From Poriferisodalis sp965205175 (GTDB taxonomy: Bacteria > Actinomycetota > Acidimicrobiia > Acidimicrobiales > Poriferisodalaceae), in assembly GCF_965205175.1 (NCBI RefSeq), contig NZ_OZ242038.1:2666001-2730000 (forward strand): 64,000 bases of DNA, in the 5' to 3' direction. The position numbers were made by a program, and so were the translations under genes. Position 1 is the first letter of the stretch, and every line of letters begins with the position of its first letter. Shown one piece after another: positions 1 to 9,584 of the stretch. A model generated the notes under the pieces. The model saw only the letters and a program-made list of their open reading frames with translations, made no database searches and had not been told where the DNA came from.

Positions 1-1732
1 CGTCCAGCTGGGCGGCACGAAATCGCGCCATCGCGCGCTCCTTGTCGGCTGAGGGCATGCGGCCGTGCAGCAGTCCGACTCGGCAGCCGGCGAGCACACC
101 GGCGGCGAGTTCGGCGTACTGCTGTTCCGCGGCGTTCACCTCGAGGCGCTCGCTCTCGGTGATCAACGGGCACACCACGTACGCCTGGCGGCCGGACTCG
201 ACCTCGGCGCGCACTTGGGACCACATAGATGCCGCAGCCAAAGGACCCTGTACCCAATGTGTCGCAATGGGCGTGCGGCCCGGCGGCAGCTCGTCGAGCA
301 CGGAAATGTCCAAATCGCCGTACACCGTCATGGCTGCGGTGCGAGGTATGGGCGTTGCCGTCATCACCAGCAAGTGAGGGATGCGGCGGTCCTCGCGACC
401 GTGCTCACGCAGTTGGGCGCGCTGTGACACGCCGAACCGATGCTGTTCGTCGACGACCACGACACTGAGCGACGAGAAGCGCACCGATTCCTCCAGCAGG
501 GCGTGAGTGCCTACGACGATGTCCGCGTGCCCCGCAGCGATCTCTGCCAGCACCGCTGGGCGCTGTGCCGCCGAACGCGAGCGGCTGAGCACACACAGGC
601 GCAATGGCCTCGTGCCGCCGAGTCGTGCGTCGTCGGGGACGACGAGGCCGTCGAGCAGTTCCCGCAAGGAGATGAGGTGCTGTTCGGCGAGCACTTCGGT
701 GGGCGCCATGAGCGCTCCCTGATGACCGTTGCGCACCGCAATCAGCAGCGCGTGCAGCGCCACGAGGGTCTTGCCTGAGCCGACATCGCCTTGCAGCAGC
801 CGGTGCATCGGCCGCGTCGAGCGGAGATCGGCGTCGATGTCGGCCATCACGCGTCGCTGCGCATCAGTCAGCGAGTAGGGAAGGCTGCGATGGAAGATCT
901 CGATGAGACCGCCGGTCGGCTCGTGTTCGATGCCGAGTTCGTGGGACTCGCGTGCCAGGCGCTGACACCGCAGCATCAGCTGGACCCGCAAGAGTTCGTC
1001 GAACACCAGCCGGTCACGCGCTGCGGCCTTGTCGGACCACGACCGCGGATCATGAATGTCGGCCAATGCTGTCGCGCGGTCGACGAGATGCAGCCGAAGC
1101 CGCAGCCAGTCCGGCACGGGATCGGCGATGCCCCTGGCCGCACAACGCCGACGCGCTTCGGCGACCCAGTTCGCGACATCCCACGTGGCGACGCCGGCCG
1201 TCTCCGACTGCGGGTAGACGGGCACGATCTTGCCGGTGCGATCGCCGAGAACGTCCACCACGGGATTCGTCATCTGCTTGCGTCCGCGGTAGTGCTCCAC
1301 CTTGCCGAAGACCGTCACCCAGCGGCCTTCGCAGAGCTGGCGTTCCCGCCACGCCTGATTGAAGAAGACGACGCTCATCACGCCGGTGGCGTCGCCGATG
1401 TCGACACGCACCAGCCGACGGCCGCCGCCCAGGCGTCGACTCGACACCGCCAGCACCTCGGCGGCGATCGTGATGTCGGATCCGACAACCGCATCGCGTA
1501 TCGGCGCTTGGGCCGTCCGGTCGATGTAGCGCCGCGGATAGTAGGTGAGCAGGTCGAACACGGACTCGATGCCGAGCGCCTTCAAGGACTCGCATCGATG
1601 CGGTCCGACCCCACGCAGACGCGCCACGTCGATCGAGTCGAGATCCCGCAGCGTCAGAGGATCAGCCGGCGCTGTGCTCGGCGCGCCCGCTGCCGACACG
1701 TTCGAGTTCTGGGCCGTCGGCGGCGGACTCAT
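1..1732 (-). CDS. recG: ATP-dependent DNA helicase RecG (3' end outside window)
   Basis: RecG is a superfamily 2 helicase that remodels stalled replication forks and Holliday junctions. About 577 N-terminal residues are visible; the C-terminal ~130 expected of a ~700-residue RecG lie beyond position 1. The N-terminal wedge/OB region contains LRGVGPHRCESLKALGI and YYPRRYIDR. Helicase motif I reads GDVGSGKT (about 765-795), motif II is DEQH (about 440-455), and TATPIPRT follows. The ATG at 1730-1732 overlaps the stop of the upstream DAK2 gene as ATGA, so the two are translationally coupled. DAK2-recG adjacency is common in Actinobacteria and Firmicutes. The reading frame is intact to the window edge. 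Confidence 0.96.
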   Translation of the reverse strand, partial: MSPPPTAQNSNVSAAGAPSTAPADPLTLRDLDSIDVARLRGVGPHRCESLKALGIESVFDLLTYYPRRYIDRTAQAPIRDAVVGSDITIAAEVLAVSSRRLGGGRRLVRVDIGDATGVMSVVFFNQAWRERQLCEGRWVTVFGKVEHYRGRKQMTNPVVDVLGDRTGKIVPVYPQSETAGVATWDVANWVAEARRRCAARGIADPVPDWLRLRLHLVDRATALADIHDPRSWSDKAAARDRLVFDELLRVQLMLRCQRLARESHELGIEHEPTGGLIEIFHRSLPYSLTDAQRRVMADIDADLRSTRPMHRLLQGDVGSGKTLVALHALLIAVRNGHQGALMAPTEVLAEQHLISLRELLDGLVVPDDARLGGTRPLRLCVLSRSRSAAQRPAVLAEIAAGHADIVVGTHALLEESVRFSSLSVVVVDEQHRFGVSQRAQLREHGREDRRIPHLLVMTATPIPRTAAMTVYGDLDISVLDELPPGRTPIATHWVQGPLAAASMWSQVRAEVESGRQAYVVCPLITESERLEVNAAEQQYAELAAGVLAGCRVGLLHGRMPSADKERAMARFRAAQLD

Positions 1733-3576
1733 TCGACGCCGACGAGATACCGATAGTGGTCCTGGCCGCCGACGTGGCGCTCAAGCGCGACATCAGGCCA
1801 GTGCTGCGACAGCCACGACTCGATGCCCGCGGTCTCGCTCGGCTGGGCGCCCGCCCCTTCGATCAAGCTGACGATCTCGTGCTCGGGTGCCAGCAGATGC
1901 TCAAGCAGCCCAATGGCAGCGTCAGCCGCCTGCTCGCCCGCAGCGACGATGCCGGAACCGTCGAGACCGATCCACTGCCCGGCTGCGACATGGCCGATCG
2001 ACGCCGTCACCGAGCGGACCGCTCTGGTCACCTCGCCCGCCGCGACGGCGCTCGCTGCTTCGGCCATCAGCACCGCATTTCGCCCCGCCTCGACCGACGG
2101 GTCGTATCCGACCAACGCTGCGAGGCCCGCGGGCAGCGACTCGGTGGCCACGACCTCCACATGCTTCGCGGTCTGTGCATCGGCCTGCCGCGCCGCTGCG
2201 ACGATGTTGGCGTTGTTCGGCAGCACGACCACTTCGGTTGCCGGCGCGGCCTCGACGGCTGCGAGCAACTCCGCCGTCGACGGGTTCATGGTCTGGCCCC
2301 CGGTGACGATCTGCTGAGCGCCCAGCGACGTGAAGAGCTCGTCGAGACCCGGCGCCGGCGAGACCGCCACCACCGCACAGCGCACCTGTGGCCGGTCCAA
2401 AAGCGTCGCGTCGGGGCCGGTTGTGTCGATGCCGGTCCCCTGGAGTCCGGCAACCTGCTCGTGCAGATCGGTGATCTGGATGCGGTGCGGTCGTCCCGCA
2501 TCGATGCCGGCCTCGATGACCGGACCGATGTGGTCGGTGTGAATGTGGCAGTTCCACAGTCCGTCGCCGCCCACCATCACCATCGAGTCGCCGAGCGCGT
2601 CCCAAGCAGCCTTGAACGGTTCGATGTTCTCCTCAGCCGCCGCGAGCAGGAACATGACCTCATAGCGCGTGCTGGACGGGTCGTGCATCCCGTGATCACC
2701 GCCGTCGGGGAGGTGACGATGCAGCGCTGCGCGCTGCGCAGACGCCGCATCGGGCGCATCGCTCGTCAGGCGCCATCCGGCAGCTCCCGCGGCAATCGCC
2801 GCGGCCACATCCGTCGGCAGATCGACTTCGGACGGCAGCGGTCGCCCGTCGACCACGCACAGCAGGGCGTCGAGGAACAACAGATAGCCCGCGGCGCCCG
2901 CATCCACGACTCCGGCTTCCGCCAGCACCGGCAGCTGCATCGGAGTGGCTTCCAGCGCCTGCTGACCGGCCGCTTTGGCGCTCTCGAGCACGGCGACCAG
3001 CCCATCGGCATCGCCGCTGCGGCCGTCAGCGGCCAGCGTGTCCAACTTGCGCTGAGCCGCCTGTGCCGACACCCGCGCCACGCTCAAGATCGTGCCCTCC
3101 ACCGGCCTCATGACGGCGCTGTCAGCGGCCGCACTGGCTGCCGCTAGGCCACTGGCCACCGATGCTGCGGTGATCGGTGGTTCGACCGCGCCAAGATCGT
3201 CACCAGGTGCCACAGCGGAAGCGAAGCCCCGCAGGAGCTGACTCACAATCACCCCGCTGTTGCCCCGCGCTCCCATCAGCGCGCCGTGGGAGATGGCGTG
3301 GCAGACCTCAGCTCTGCAGGCGCCGGACTGCGGCAGTGCATCGCTCACCGCCGCAAGCGTCATAGCCATGTTGGTTCCCGTGTCGCCGTCGGGCACTGGG
3401 TAGACGTTGAGCCGGTCGATGGTGGTCCGGTGCTGGCCCAGCGCCGCGCCGTAGGTGCGCATGACTGCGCTCAGCGCATCAGAGTCCAGCGTCGCTCGCG
3501 GCCGTGGCCAAGGGGCATCGTCCACGGGGCCGGCTCGGTAGCTGCTGGAACCTGCACGGGAGAACGGGCACTCCAT
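1729..3576 (-). CDS. DAK2 / FakA-like kinase domain protein
   Basis: The N-terminal third is a DhaL/DAK2 nucleotide-binding domain with the Mg-ADP motif VYPVPDGDTGTNMAM and ARGNSGVIVSQLLRGF. The C-terminal half resembles the FakA/YloV accessory domain (VVLPNNANIV, then an EDD-like end). In Firmicutes, FakA phosphorylates fatty acids carried by FakB; no FakB lies nearby, so the acceptor here is unknown. I chose the ATG at 3576 (615 residues) because GAGAGGTGA precedes it at good spacing; the open frame runs 22 codons further upstream. The stop overlaps the recG start by 4 nt, so both are probably one operon. Confidence 0.9.
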   Translation of the reverse strand: MECPFSRAGSSSYRAGPVDDAPWPRPRATLDSDALSAVMRTYGAALGQHRTTIDRLNVYPVPDGDTGTNMAMTLAAVSDALPQSGACRAEVCHAISHGALMGARGNSGVIVSQLLRGFASAVAPGDDLGAVEPPITAASVASGLAAASAAADSAVMRPVEGTILSVARVSAQAAQRKLDTLAADGRSGDADGLVAVLESAKAAGQQALEATPMQLPVLAEAGVVDAGAAGYLLFLDALLCVVDGRPLPSEVDLPTDVAAAIAAGAAGWRLTSDAPDAASAQRAALHRHLPDGGDHGMHDPSSTRYEVMFLLAAAEENIEPFKAAWDALGDSMVMVGGDGLWNCHIHTDHIGPVIEAGIDAGRPHRIQITDLHEQVAGLQGTGIDTTGPDATLLDRPQVRCAVVAVSPAPGLDELFTSLGAQQIVTGGQTMNPSTAELLAAVEAAPATEVVVLPNNANIVAAARQADAQTAKHVEVVATESLPAGLAALVGYDPSVEAGRNAVLMAEAASAVAAGEVTRAVRSVTASIGHVAAGQWIGLDGSGIVAAGEQAADAAIGLLEHLLAPEHEIVSLIEGAGAQPSETAGIESWLSQHWPDVALERHVGGQDHYRYLVGVE

Positions 3577-3790
3577 GGTCACCTCTCGCTTCCCCGCAGT
3601 CGCCGGCCGCACTCGCTCATGGCCGATGGCCGCCCCGAGCACGACCTGTTCGCGCTCGGCCGCGGCCTGCCTGGCTCGGCTTCGTGGACCCCGAAGTTAC
3701 CTCGCGCCCGAGGTGGCTGGTTGGTAGCGTGCCGGTCACTGTGCGAGCGGCCGCGGCGGCTCTGCGGTTTCCCGGCCACTGGAGGCGCAG

Positions 3791-4036
3791 GTGCAAGGCG
3801 TCATCAAGTCTTACGACCCGGCGTCGAGCGTCGGGGTCGTGACCGACGACACCACACGAGCCGAGCACGAGCTGGCCCCGAACGCCTTGGATGGCTCCAT
3901 CTTCCGAATGGTTCGCCAAGGTCAGCGCGTGGTCTACGACCTCGACGAGCGGGGACTGGCCACGCGGCTGCGCCTCGGTTCGGAAGTGGACCTGGGAACG
4001 CCGGATTGGGTCGCGACCCGGGGGGAAACAGCGTGA
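3791..4036 (+). CDS. Small cold-shock-like (OB-fold) protein
   Basis: An 81-residue protein starting QGVIKSYDPASSVGVV, which matches the first strands of a cold-shock/S1-like OB fold (GVIKxYDxxxGxGxI). The region RMVRQGQRVVYDLDERGLATRLRL fits the last strands. The aromatic RNP1/RNP2 motifs of true CspA (KGFGFI, VFVH) are not evident, so nucleic-acid binding is uncertain. The GTG start is preceded by GGAGG five bases upstream. The gene is divergent from the DAK2 gene and ends 91 bp before the pckG start. A TAGCGT box at 3725-3730 could be its -10 element. Confidence 0.6.
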   Translation: MQGVIKSYDPASSVGVVTDDTTRAEHELAPNALDGSIFRMVRQGQRVVYDLDERGLATRLRLGSEVDLGTPDWVATRGETA

Positions 4037-4127
4037 CCCGAGGTCGGAACGGAGATCCCGGCCGGCGATCGAGTCGCCAGTAGCGGATCGTGGGGAACAC
4101 GCGCGAGATCCAGACCCGGAGGACGAC

Positions 4128-5915
4128 TTGCCTGCTACCGCTCACCGACAGCTGACCGATTGGGTAGATCACTGGGCCGGCGTGCTGCGACCCGATGCGA
4201 TCCACTGGTGCGACGGCTCGCAAGCGGAGTACGAACAGCTCTGCGCCACGATGGTGGAAGCGGGGACGCTCATTCCGCTCAATGCGCAGGCGCGTCCCAA
4301 CAGCTACCTCGCTCGCTCCGATCCGGGAGATGTCGCCCGCGTCGAAGACCGAACCTTCGTCTGCTCCGAGCACGAGTCCGATGCGGGTCCCAACAACAAC
4401 TGGCGGCCGCCGCCGGAGATGCGCACCGAGCTGCTCAGCCTGTTCAGCGGGTCGATGCGAGGACGGACCATGTACGTCGTGCCGTTCTCGATGGGCCCGC
4501 TCGGATCGCGCATCGCTCACATCGGGGTCCAGCTCACCGATTCGCCGTATGTGGCCGCATCCATGCGAATCATGACCCGCATGGGCCAAGCCGCGCTCGA
4601 CGTGCTCGGGGACGCGCCATTCGTTCCGTGCATTCACTCACTCGGTGCGCCGTTGGCGCCTGGCCAGACCGATGTGCCGTGGCCCTGCGACGCGGAGCGA
4701 AAGTACATCGTTCACTTCCCGGAGACACGAGAGATCTGGTCGTACGGCTCTGGCTACGGAGGCAATGCACTGCTGGGCAAGAAGTGCTTCGCCCTGCGCA
4801 TCGCGTCGACGATGGCACGAGACCAAGGCTGGCTGGCCGAACACATGCTCATCGTGGGGGTGACACCGCCCGAAGGCGAGACCGTCTACGTCGCCGCTGC
4901 GTTTCCGTCGGCCTGCGGCAAGACCAACATGGCCATGATGATTCCCACCCTGCCGGGCTGGAAGATCGAGACCATCGGCGACGACATCGCTTGGATGGCT
5001 TTCGGCGATGACGGCAGACTCCACGCGATCAATCCGGAGGCCGGCATTTTCGGGGTTGCGCCGGGAACGGGCGCTCACACCAATCCGAGCGCACTAGCGA
5101 CGGTGTGGGGCAACTGCGTGTTCACCAACGTCGCCCAGACACCCGACGACGACGTCTGGTGGGAGGGCCTCACACCCGAACCGCCCGAGGGTCTGATCGA
5201 CTGGCGCGGACGCCAGTGGTCACCCGATTCCGGCGCTCCGGCGGCCCATCCCAACGCCCGCTTCACCGCACCGGCTGCTCAGTGTCCCACCATCGCGCCC
5301 GAATGGGAAGACCCCGCGGGTGTGCCGATCTCCGCGATCCTGTTCGGCGGGCGTCGTGCGACCACGGTGCCGCTGGTGGCCGAAGCCTTCGACTGGGAGC
5401 ACGGGGTGTTTCTCGGGTCGGTGATGTCCTCGGAGATGACCGCCGCCGCTGCCGGAACCATCGGCGAAGTGCGGCGGGATCCATTCGCCATGCTCCCGTT
5501 CTGCGGCTACAACTTCGGCGACTACTTCCAGCACTGGCTCGACATCGGCGCAAAGCCGGGAACCCGACTGCCCAAGCTGTACTACGTGAACTGGTTCCGC
5601 AAGGATGCCGACGGCCGATTCATCTGGCCGGGCTTCGGCGAGAACGCTCGCGTGCTCAAATGGGTGCTCGAGCGGGTCGCCGGCCACGGTGAAGCCGTGC
5701 CGACAGCTATCGGCCTCGTGCCGCCGCCCGACGCGATCGACACCAGCGGCCTGGACCTGAGCCCGGCACAGATCGAAACGCTGGTGGGCGTCGACGAAGA
5801 CGACTGGCGCGCCGAAATCGACATGATCGAGGCTCATTATCAGAGGCTGGGCGAGCGGCTTCCTCCGCAGATGCGTCATCAGCTCGACCTGCTCGAGCAG
5901 CGTCTCGGCTTCTGA
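4128..5915 (+). CDS. pckG: Phosphoenolpyruvate carboxykinase (GTP)
   Basis: Converts oxaloacetate and GTP to PEP, CO2 and GDP in the cytosol (gluconeogenesis, anaplerotic balance). The GTP-type signature FPSACGKTNMAM carries the reactive cysteine inside the P-loop. GDDIAWM (kinase-2), PEAGIFGVAPGT and HPNARFTAPA are further family motifs. At 595 residues it matches the usual ~600. I chose TTG at 4128 because GGAGGA lies four bases upstream and the protein then begins at the expected place; the frame stays open back to 3891, but that extension is arginine-rich and unlike the family. Monocistronic by position. Confidence 0.95.
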   Translation: MPATAHRQLTDWVDHWAGVLRPDAIHWCDGSQAEYEQLCATMVEAGTLIPLNAQARPNSYLARSDPGDVARVEDRTFVCSEHESDAGPNNNWRPPPEMRTELLSLFSGSMRGRTMYVVPFSMGPLGSRIAHIGVQLTDSPYVAASMRIMTRMGQAALDVLGDAPFVPCIHSLGAPLAPGQTDVPWPCDAERKYIVHFPETREIWSYGSGYGGNALLGKKCFALRIASTMARDQGWLAEHMLIVGVTPPEGETVYVAAAFPSACGKTNMAMMIPTLPGWKIETIGDDIAWMAFGDDGRLHAINPEAGIFGVAPGTGAHTNPSALATVWGNCVFTNVAQTPDDDVWWEGLTPEPPEGLIDWRGRQWSPDSGAPAAHPNARFTAPAAQCPTIAPEWEDPAGVPISAILFGGRRATTVPLVAEAFDWEHGVFLGSVMSSEMTAAAAGTIGEVRRDPFAMLPFCGYNFGDYFQHWLDIGAKPGTRLPKLYYVNWFRKDADGRFIWPGFGENARVLKWVLERVAGHGEAVPTAIGLVPPPDAIDTSGLDLSPAQIETLVGVDEDDWRAEIDMIEAHYQRLGERLPPQMRHQLDLLEQRLGF

Positions 5916-5954
5916 CCGTCGGCTGCTGAGCTTCGGTTGCTGGGCGACTGCAGC

Positions 5955-6326
5955 TCAGCCGCCCAGGAACATGGCGCGAATCGACAAGCCCATGATGAAC
6001 AGCGCGCCGAGACCGAACAGCTCGTAGCGGCGGTGCTCGAGCTGCTGGCGGTAGGCGTAGACGAACACGACCGTCACAGCGCAGCAGACTCCGTAGAACA
6101 CGTGGAAGGCCGGGGCGTCCACGCCGCCGATCCGCATGACAGCGACGCCGACAGTCATCTGTGCGAACACCAACGTCCACGCGGCCCCGAGCAGCCACCA
6201 CATGGCGCCGTGCCGCAGCGCAGGCCAGCGAATCGCGCCGATCGCCCACAGCCCGGCAGCGCCGTTGCTCAGCACCAGCACCCAGCCGAGCACCGTGTGC
6301 GTGGCGGCGAGGACCTCAGCGCTCAA
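5955..6326 (-). CDS. Four-helix integral membrane protein, unknown function
   Basis: A 123-residue protein with four predicted membrane helices: TVLGWVLVLSNGAAGLWAI, WWLLGAAWTLVFAQMTVGV, FHVFYGVCCAVTVVFVYAY and LFGLGALFIMGLSIRAMF. A charged QQLEHRRYE segment sits between helices 3 and 4. No catalytic motif is visible. The start is a TTG with only a weak ribosome site (GAGCAG). It ends 39 bp from the pckG stop on the opposite strand (convergent). I do not recognise the family. Length and hydrophobic pattern make it a credible gene rather than a shadow. Confidence 0.65.
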   Translation of the reverse strand: MSAEVLAATHTVLGWVLVLSNGAAGLWAIGAIRWPALRHGAMWWLLGAAWTLVFAQMTVGVAVMRIGGVDAPAFHVFYGVCCAVTVVFVYAYRQQLEHRRYELFGLGALFIMGLSIRAMFLGG

Positions 6327-6386
6327 TGCTGCTCTGATCGCTCGCCACAGCCTCCATCCACCTGCGCTACGGCTGCGGTACAGGGC

Positions 6387-6845
6387 TCACTGCGGTGAGG
6401 GAACATGCTGTGTGAACAAGTGTACGAACATCAGCAGATTCCGCGCATCGCCGTGGCCGTTGGCCAGATTGAGCTCGCCTGGGCGTCGGGCCTCGGTGTC
6501 GCTGAGCTTGAGCACGTCCAAGGCCCGCAAGAGACCGACCGGTGCTCCGGACGACACCAGCTCGCTGATGTCTCGCACGAGGTGCCGGCCACGCAAGCCT
6601 TGCGCTCGAATGAGGCTGCGCAACAGCAGCCGTGCCAGCGCACACGCACTGGCCGGCGAGATCTCGGCGACGGCTGCTGCTTCGCTGTAGAGCGGAACCA
6701 GCTTGCGATCCAGCCCAGGCGGCGGTGCAGCATCCGGCTCACGGCGTTCAGGCTCGACGGCACGCGCGGGGTCATCTGTTCGGAGGCCGTCTGCTTCGGG
6801 GCTGCCTGCTTCGGGTAACGACCGCTGCGGCACCGACGCCGTCAT
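6387..6845 (-). CDS. Hypothetical protein coupled to BtuF-like gene
   Basis: A 152-residue soluble protein. The first ~45 residues are proline/acid-rich and low in complexity. The remainder is helical and leucine/alanine-rich (SACALARLLLRSLIRAQGLRG). No known motif was recognised. Its start overlaps the end of the BtuF-like gene by 4 nt, which suggests co-translation and supports it as a real gene. Function cannot be assigned. Confidence 0.5.
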   Translation of the reverse strand: MTASVPQRSLPEAGSPEADGLRTDDPARAVEPERREPDAAPPPGLDRKLVPLYSEAAAVAEISPASACALARLLLRSLIRAQGLRGRHLVRDISELVSSGAPVGLLRALDVLKLSDTEARRPGELNLANGHGDARNLLMFVHLFTQHVPSPQ

Positions 6846-7585
6846 CGCTGGGTCACGCTACTCGGCGAGGCCGACAGGAGCCCGCAGCGCTGCAGTGCCC
6901 CGATGACGGTCTCCCCCAGCCGTGCGATCGCCGCGGGCGTGCGTGCGCCCCACCAGAACAGGTCCTGACCGTCGATCAGCTGCGTCGGTGCGATGGCAGT
7001 CAGTTCGTCAAGGTGACGTCGGTGCCACGGATAGGGCTCGGTCGGCGCGAGCACGATGTCCACGTTCGCCCGTGCCGCTTCGTCGGGGTCGATCGTCGGA
7101 TAGGCGCCGCGGCTGGCGAACGCTACCTCGAGGCCGCACCAAGCGAGCAACGACGCGCCGTAGGTGGGTGCGCCGATGGACATGAGGGGCCGACGCCAGA
7201 TCGGCACGAAGGCACGAATCGCGCGACCCGAGGGATGCCACAGGGCGCCGAGCGCACGCGGGAGCGGATCGGCATGCGGGGTCACGCCGATCCGAGCCGC
7301 CAAGCGATCCAGCTCGGGCTCGACTTCGTGCAGCGATGCGATGTGCAGCACTTCGACCTCGATGCCTCTGGCGACGAGCGCGTCGTAGTCCTCCTTGCGG
7401 TTCTCTTCGCGGTCCACTACGAGGAGGTCCGGCGCCAGCGCGGCAATGGCAGCGATATCGGGATTCTTGGTACCGCCGATGTGCGGCAGATCCGGTCGCT
7501 CACAAAAGCTGGTGCAAGCGATCGGGTCGATGCCCCACGCGGCCAGCGTTTCGGTCACGCTCGGAACGAGGCTGATGATTCGCAT
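6842..7585 (-). CDS. BtuF-like cobalamin / helical-backbone metal receptor
   Basis: A periplasmic-binding-protein-fold domain of the BtuF/FepB class: RIISLVPSVTETL at the N terminus is the family hallmark, followed by LAPDLLVVDREEN and LAPTEPYPW. There is no signal peptide or lipobox and no ABC permease nearby, so a cytosolic cobalamin-binding or sensing role is as likely as uptake. ATG 7585 places the first strand at residue 2; an in-frame GTG at 7603 is an alternative. It is divergent from the helicase gene at 7654, and a TACGCT box lies in the 68-bp gap. A 4-nt overlap joins it to the hypothetical gene downstream. Confidence 0.8.
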   Translation of the reverse strand: MRIISLVPSVTETLAAWGIDPIACTSFCERPDLPHIGGTKNPDIAAIAALAPDLLVVDREENRKEDYDALVARGIEVEVLHIASLHEVEPELDRLAARIGVTPHADPLPRALGALWHPSGRAIRAFVPIWRRPLMSIGAPTYGASLLAWCGLEVAFASRGAYPTIDPDEAARANVDIVLAPTEPYPWHRRHLDELTAIAPTQLIDGQDLFWWGARTPAAIARLGETVIGALQRCGLLSASPSSVTQR

Positions 7586-7640
7586 GGTCGGCACGGCGCG
7601 CACGGAGCGAACGCCGCACCAGCGTACGGGCGCGGTGGCC

Positions 7641-7646
7641 TAGCTT
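7641..7646 (+). promoter_or_regulatory. -10 box (TAGCTT) for a leaderless helicase mRNA
   Basis: TAGCTT matches the actinobacterial TANNNT -10 consensus and lies 7 nt before the GTG at 7654. This fits transcription starting at the start codon. No Shine-Dalgarno sequence is present. Confidence 0.6.
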
Positions 7647-7653
7647 CGCCCCC

Positions 7654-9573
7654 GTGGACAGTGCGGAATCGACAGCTTGGTCGCAAGCTCGGCCGGAGGA
7701 GGCGATGCCGACCGGCGACAGGCTCGATACCGCGCAGCTGGCCGCTGTGCGATCGGGTGCCGACGCCTTGCTCGTGGTGGCCGGACCCGGAAGCGGCAAG
7801 ACCCGCGTGCTGGTACACCGCATCGCCTGGCGCGCCGCGACCGAGTCGATGCAAGCCCGACACGCCGTGGCCGTGACGTTCACCCGGCGTGCTGCGCGAG
7901 AACTGCGAACGCGGCTGCGCCGGCTCGAGGTCGACGACATGGGGCCAGTCGGCACGTTCCACTCCATCGCCCTCGCGCAGCTACAGCAGTACGATGCCGA
8001 CCACGGACGAGCCGCACGCAAGCTCCTGGCGAGTCGATCTGCGCTCAGCAGCGAGCTGTCGGAGCATCTGCGGCATTCCTACGGCCCGCGGCCGCCGATC
8101 ACGGTCGCCAGAGCGCTGCGCGAGATCGACTGGGCCAAGGCCAGCGACCTCTCGGTTGCCGAGTACCGCCGTGGGCCCGCACGACGCAGGCTCGAACCGG
8201 CGGCCGCAGATGCTGCGGCGTCGCTCTTTGGTCACTTCGAGCGCGTCAAGTCGCGCCGCCGGCTGCTCGACTTCGACGACCTGCTCGCCGAATGCACGCG
8301 CCTCATGCGTTGCGACGAACACTTCGCGGCAGCGCAGCGGTGGCTCCACCGTCACTTCTTCGTGGACGAATTCCAAGATCTCAATCAGCTGCAGTGGAAT
8401 CTGCTGCAGGAATGGATCGGCGGCAACGACGCCGTGCGCAACGGGACTGCAGACATCTGCGCCGTCGGCGACATCGACCAGGCGATCTACGGTTGGAACG
8501 GCGCGGACAGCCGCTACATCGCCGAGTTCGACCGCTGGTTCGAGGGTGCAGCAGTGATCCGGCTGGAGCTCAACTACCGCAGCCACCCATCGCTGGTCGC
8601 CGCCTCCCGAGCGGTGATCGCCCCCGACGACGACTCCGCGCACGACACGGCGCGGGGGTCAGCACAGGCATCGGCTCGTCCGCACGAGCTGGGTCCTGCT
8701 CCGACCGTGACCGGCTTCGACGACGCCCAAGCAGAGGCAGCCGGCATCGCACGATGGATCGCCGAACGTCGGCTCGGCCGCGTGGGCTGGGATGCATTCG
8801 CCGTGCTCGCCCGAACCAACGCCCAGCTGCACGACATCGCGGCCGAGCTGAAGTCCCACGGCATCCCTGCTCGACTCGCAGGACAGCGAAGCGCGTGGTT
8901 GCAGCTTGCCGAGGTTCGCCGGCTGCTGGACCGCTACCGCGCCTCAGACGCACACATCTCCATCGTCATGGAGGATCTGCACGCCGAGGCACTCGCTGCT
9001 CTATCCGACGAACAGCTCCGCCCGGTGCTGGAACGAATGCTGGATCTCGCCCGCGTCTACGTCGCGGAGATGGCTCATGGCGCAGGCCGGCGCGTTCATC
9101 GTGGCGCCTTGCGCGAGGATCTCACCGCGCAGGCCTTCGTGTCCTGGGTGGAGCTGCTGTCGAACAGCCGGCGCGAGTTCACCGCCGACATGCTCGACGG
9201 AGACCGCTTGGGCAGACGGTTCGCTTCGCAGACCGGCGCGGTGACGCTCGCCACATTCCACACCGCCAAGGGATTGCAATGGCCCCATGTGGTGATCGCG
9301 GGCCTCGAAGACGGCCTGGTGCCCTTGCGGCGCCACGACCCGGAGGAGCGGCGGCTGCTCTACGTCGCCGTTTCGCGCGCCATCCGCACGCTGCACCTCA
9401 CTTGGGCACGCAACCGAGCTGGGCACGGCGACGCCAGCGGGAATCGTCGTCCGTCGCCGTGGCTGGAGGCCATCGCCGCGACGACGACCGAGGCGCCGCC
9501 ACTGCAGCCCGCCGACGCCGTCGCCCGCGTGGCAGCCGCTCGCAAGACGCTCGATGCCGTGGGCAATCCTTGA
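7654..9573 (+). CDS. UvrD/PcrA-type superfamily 1 DNA helicase
   Basis: A 639-residue 3'-5' DNA helicase with all SF1A motifs in order: motif I AGPGSGKTRVL (~50), Ia VTFTRRAARELRTRL, II VDEFQDLNQLQ, III GDIDQAIYGWNGADSRY, IV LNYRSHPSLV, V TFHTAKGLQWPHVVI and VI RRLLYVAVSRA. It is somewhat shorter than UvrD1 (~770), lacking a long C-terminal tail, so it could be a UvrD paralogue. A repair or anti-recombination role is inferred. It is convergent with exonuclease III. The GTG start has a TAGCTT box 7 nt upstream. Confidence 0.92.
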   Translation: MDSAESTAWSQARPEEAMPTGDRLDTAQLAAVRSGADALLVVAGPGSGKTRVLVHRIAWRAATESMQARHAVAVTFTRRAARELRTRLRRLEVDDMGPVGTFHSIALAQLQQYDADHGRAARKLLASRSALSSELSEHLRHSYGPRPPITVARALREIDWAKASDLSVAEYRRGPARRRLEPAAADAAASLFGHFERVKSRRRLLDFDDLLAECTRLMRCDEHFAAAQRWLHRHFFVDEFQDLNQLQWNLLQEWIGGNDAVRNGTADICAVGDIDQAIYGWNGADSRYIAEFDRWFEGAAVIRLELNYRSHPSLVAASRAVIAPDDDSAHDTARGSAQASARPHELGPAPTVTGFDDAQAEAAGIARWIAERRLGRVGWDAFAVLARTNAQLHDIAAELKSHGIPARLAGQRSAWLQLAEVRRLLDRYRASDAHISIVMEDLHAEALAALSDEQLRPVLERMLDLARVYVAEMAHGAGRRVHRGALREDLTAQAFVSWVELLSNSRREFTADMLDGDRLGRRFASQTGAVTLATFHTAKGLQWPHVVIAGLEDGLVPLRRHDPEERRLLYVAVSRAIRTLHLTWARNRAGHGDASGNRRPSPWLEAIAATTTEAPPLQPADAVARVAAARKTLDAVGNP

Positions 9574-9584
9574 TGGTCGCCGGC

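Noticed and set aside
1756..3147. 463-codon plus-strand frame antisense to the DAK2 gene
   Set aside because: It is a shadow of a well-supported gene; the peptide is Arg/His-rich with no motif, as expected from G+C-biased codons read backwards.
3891..4127. Longer N terminus for PEP carboxykinase
   Set aside because: The extension is Arg-rich, overlaps the cold-shock-like gene and lacks homology; a ribosome site supports TTG 4128.
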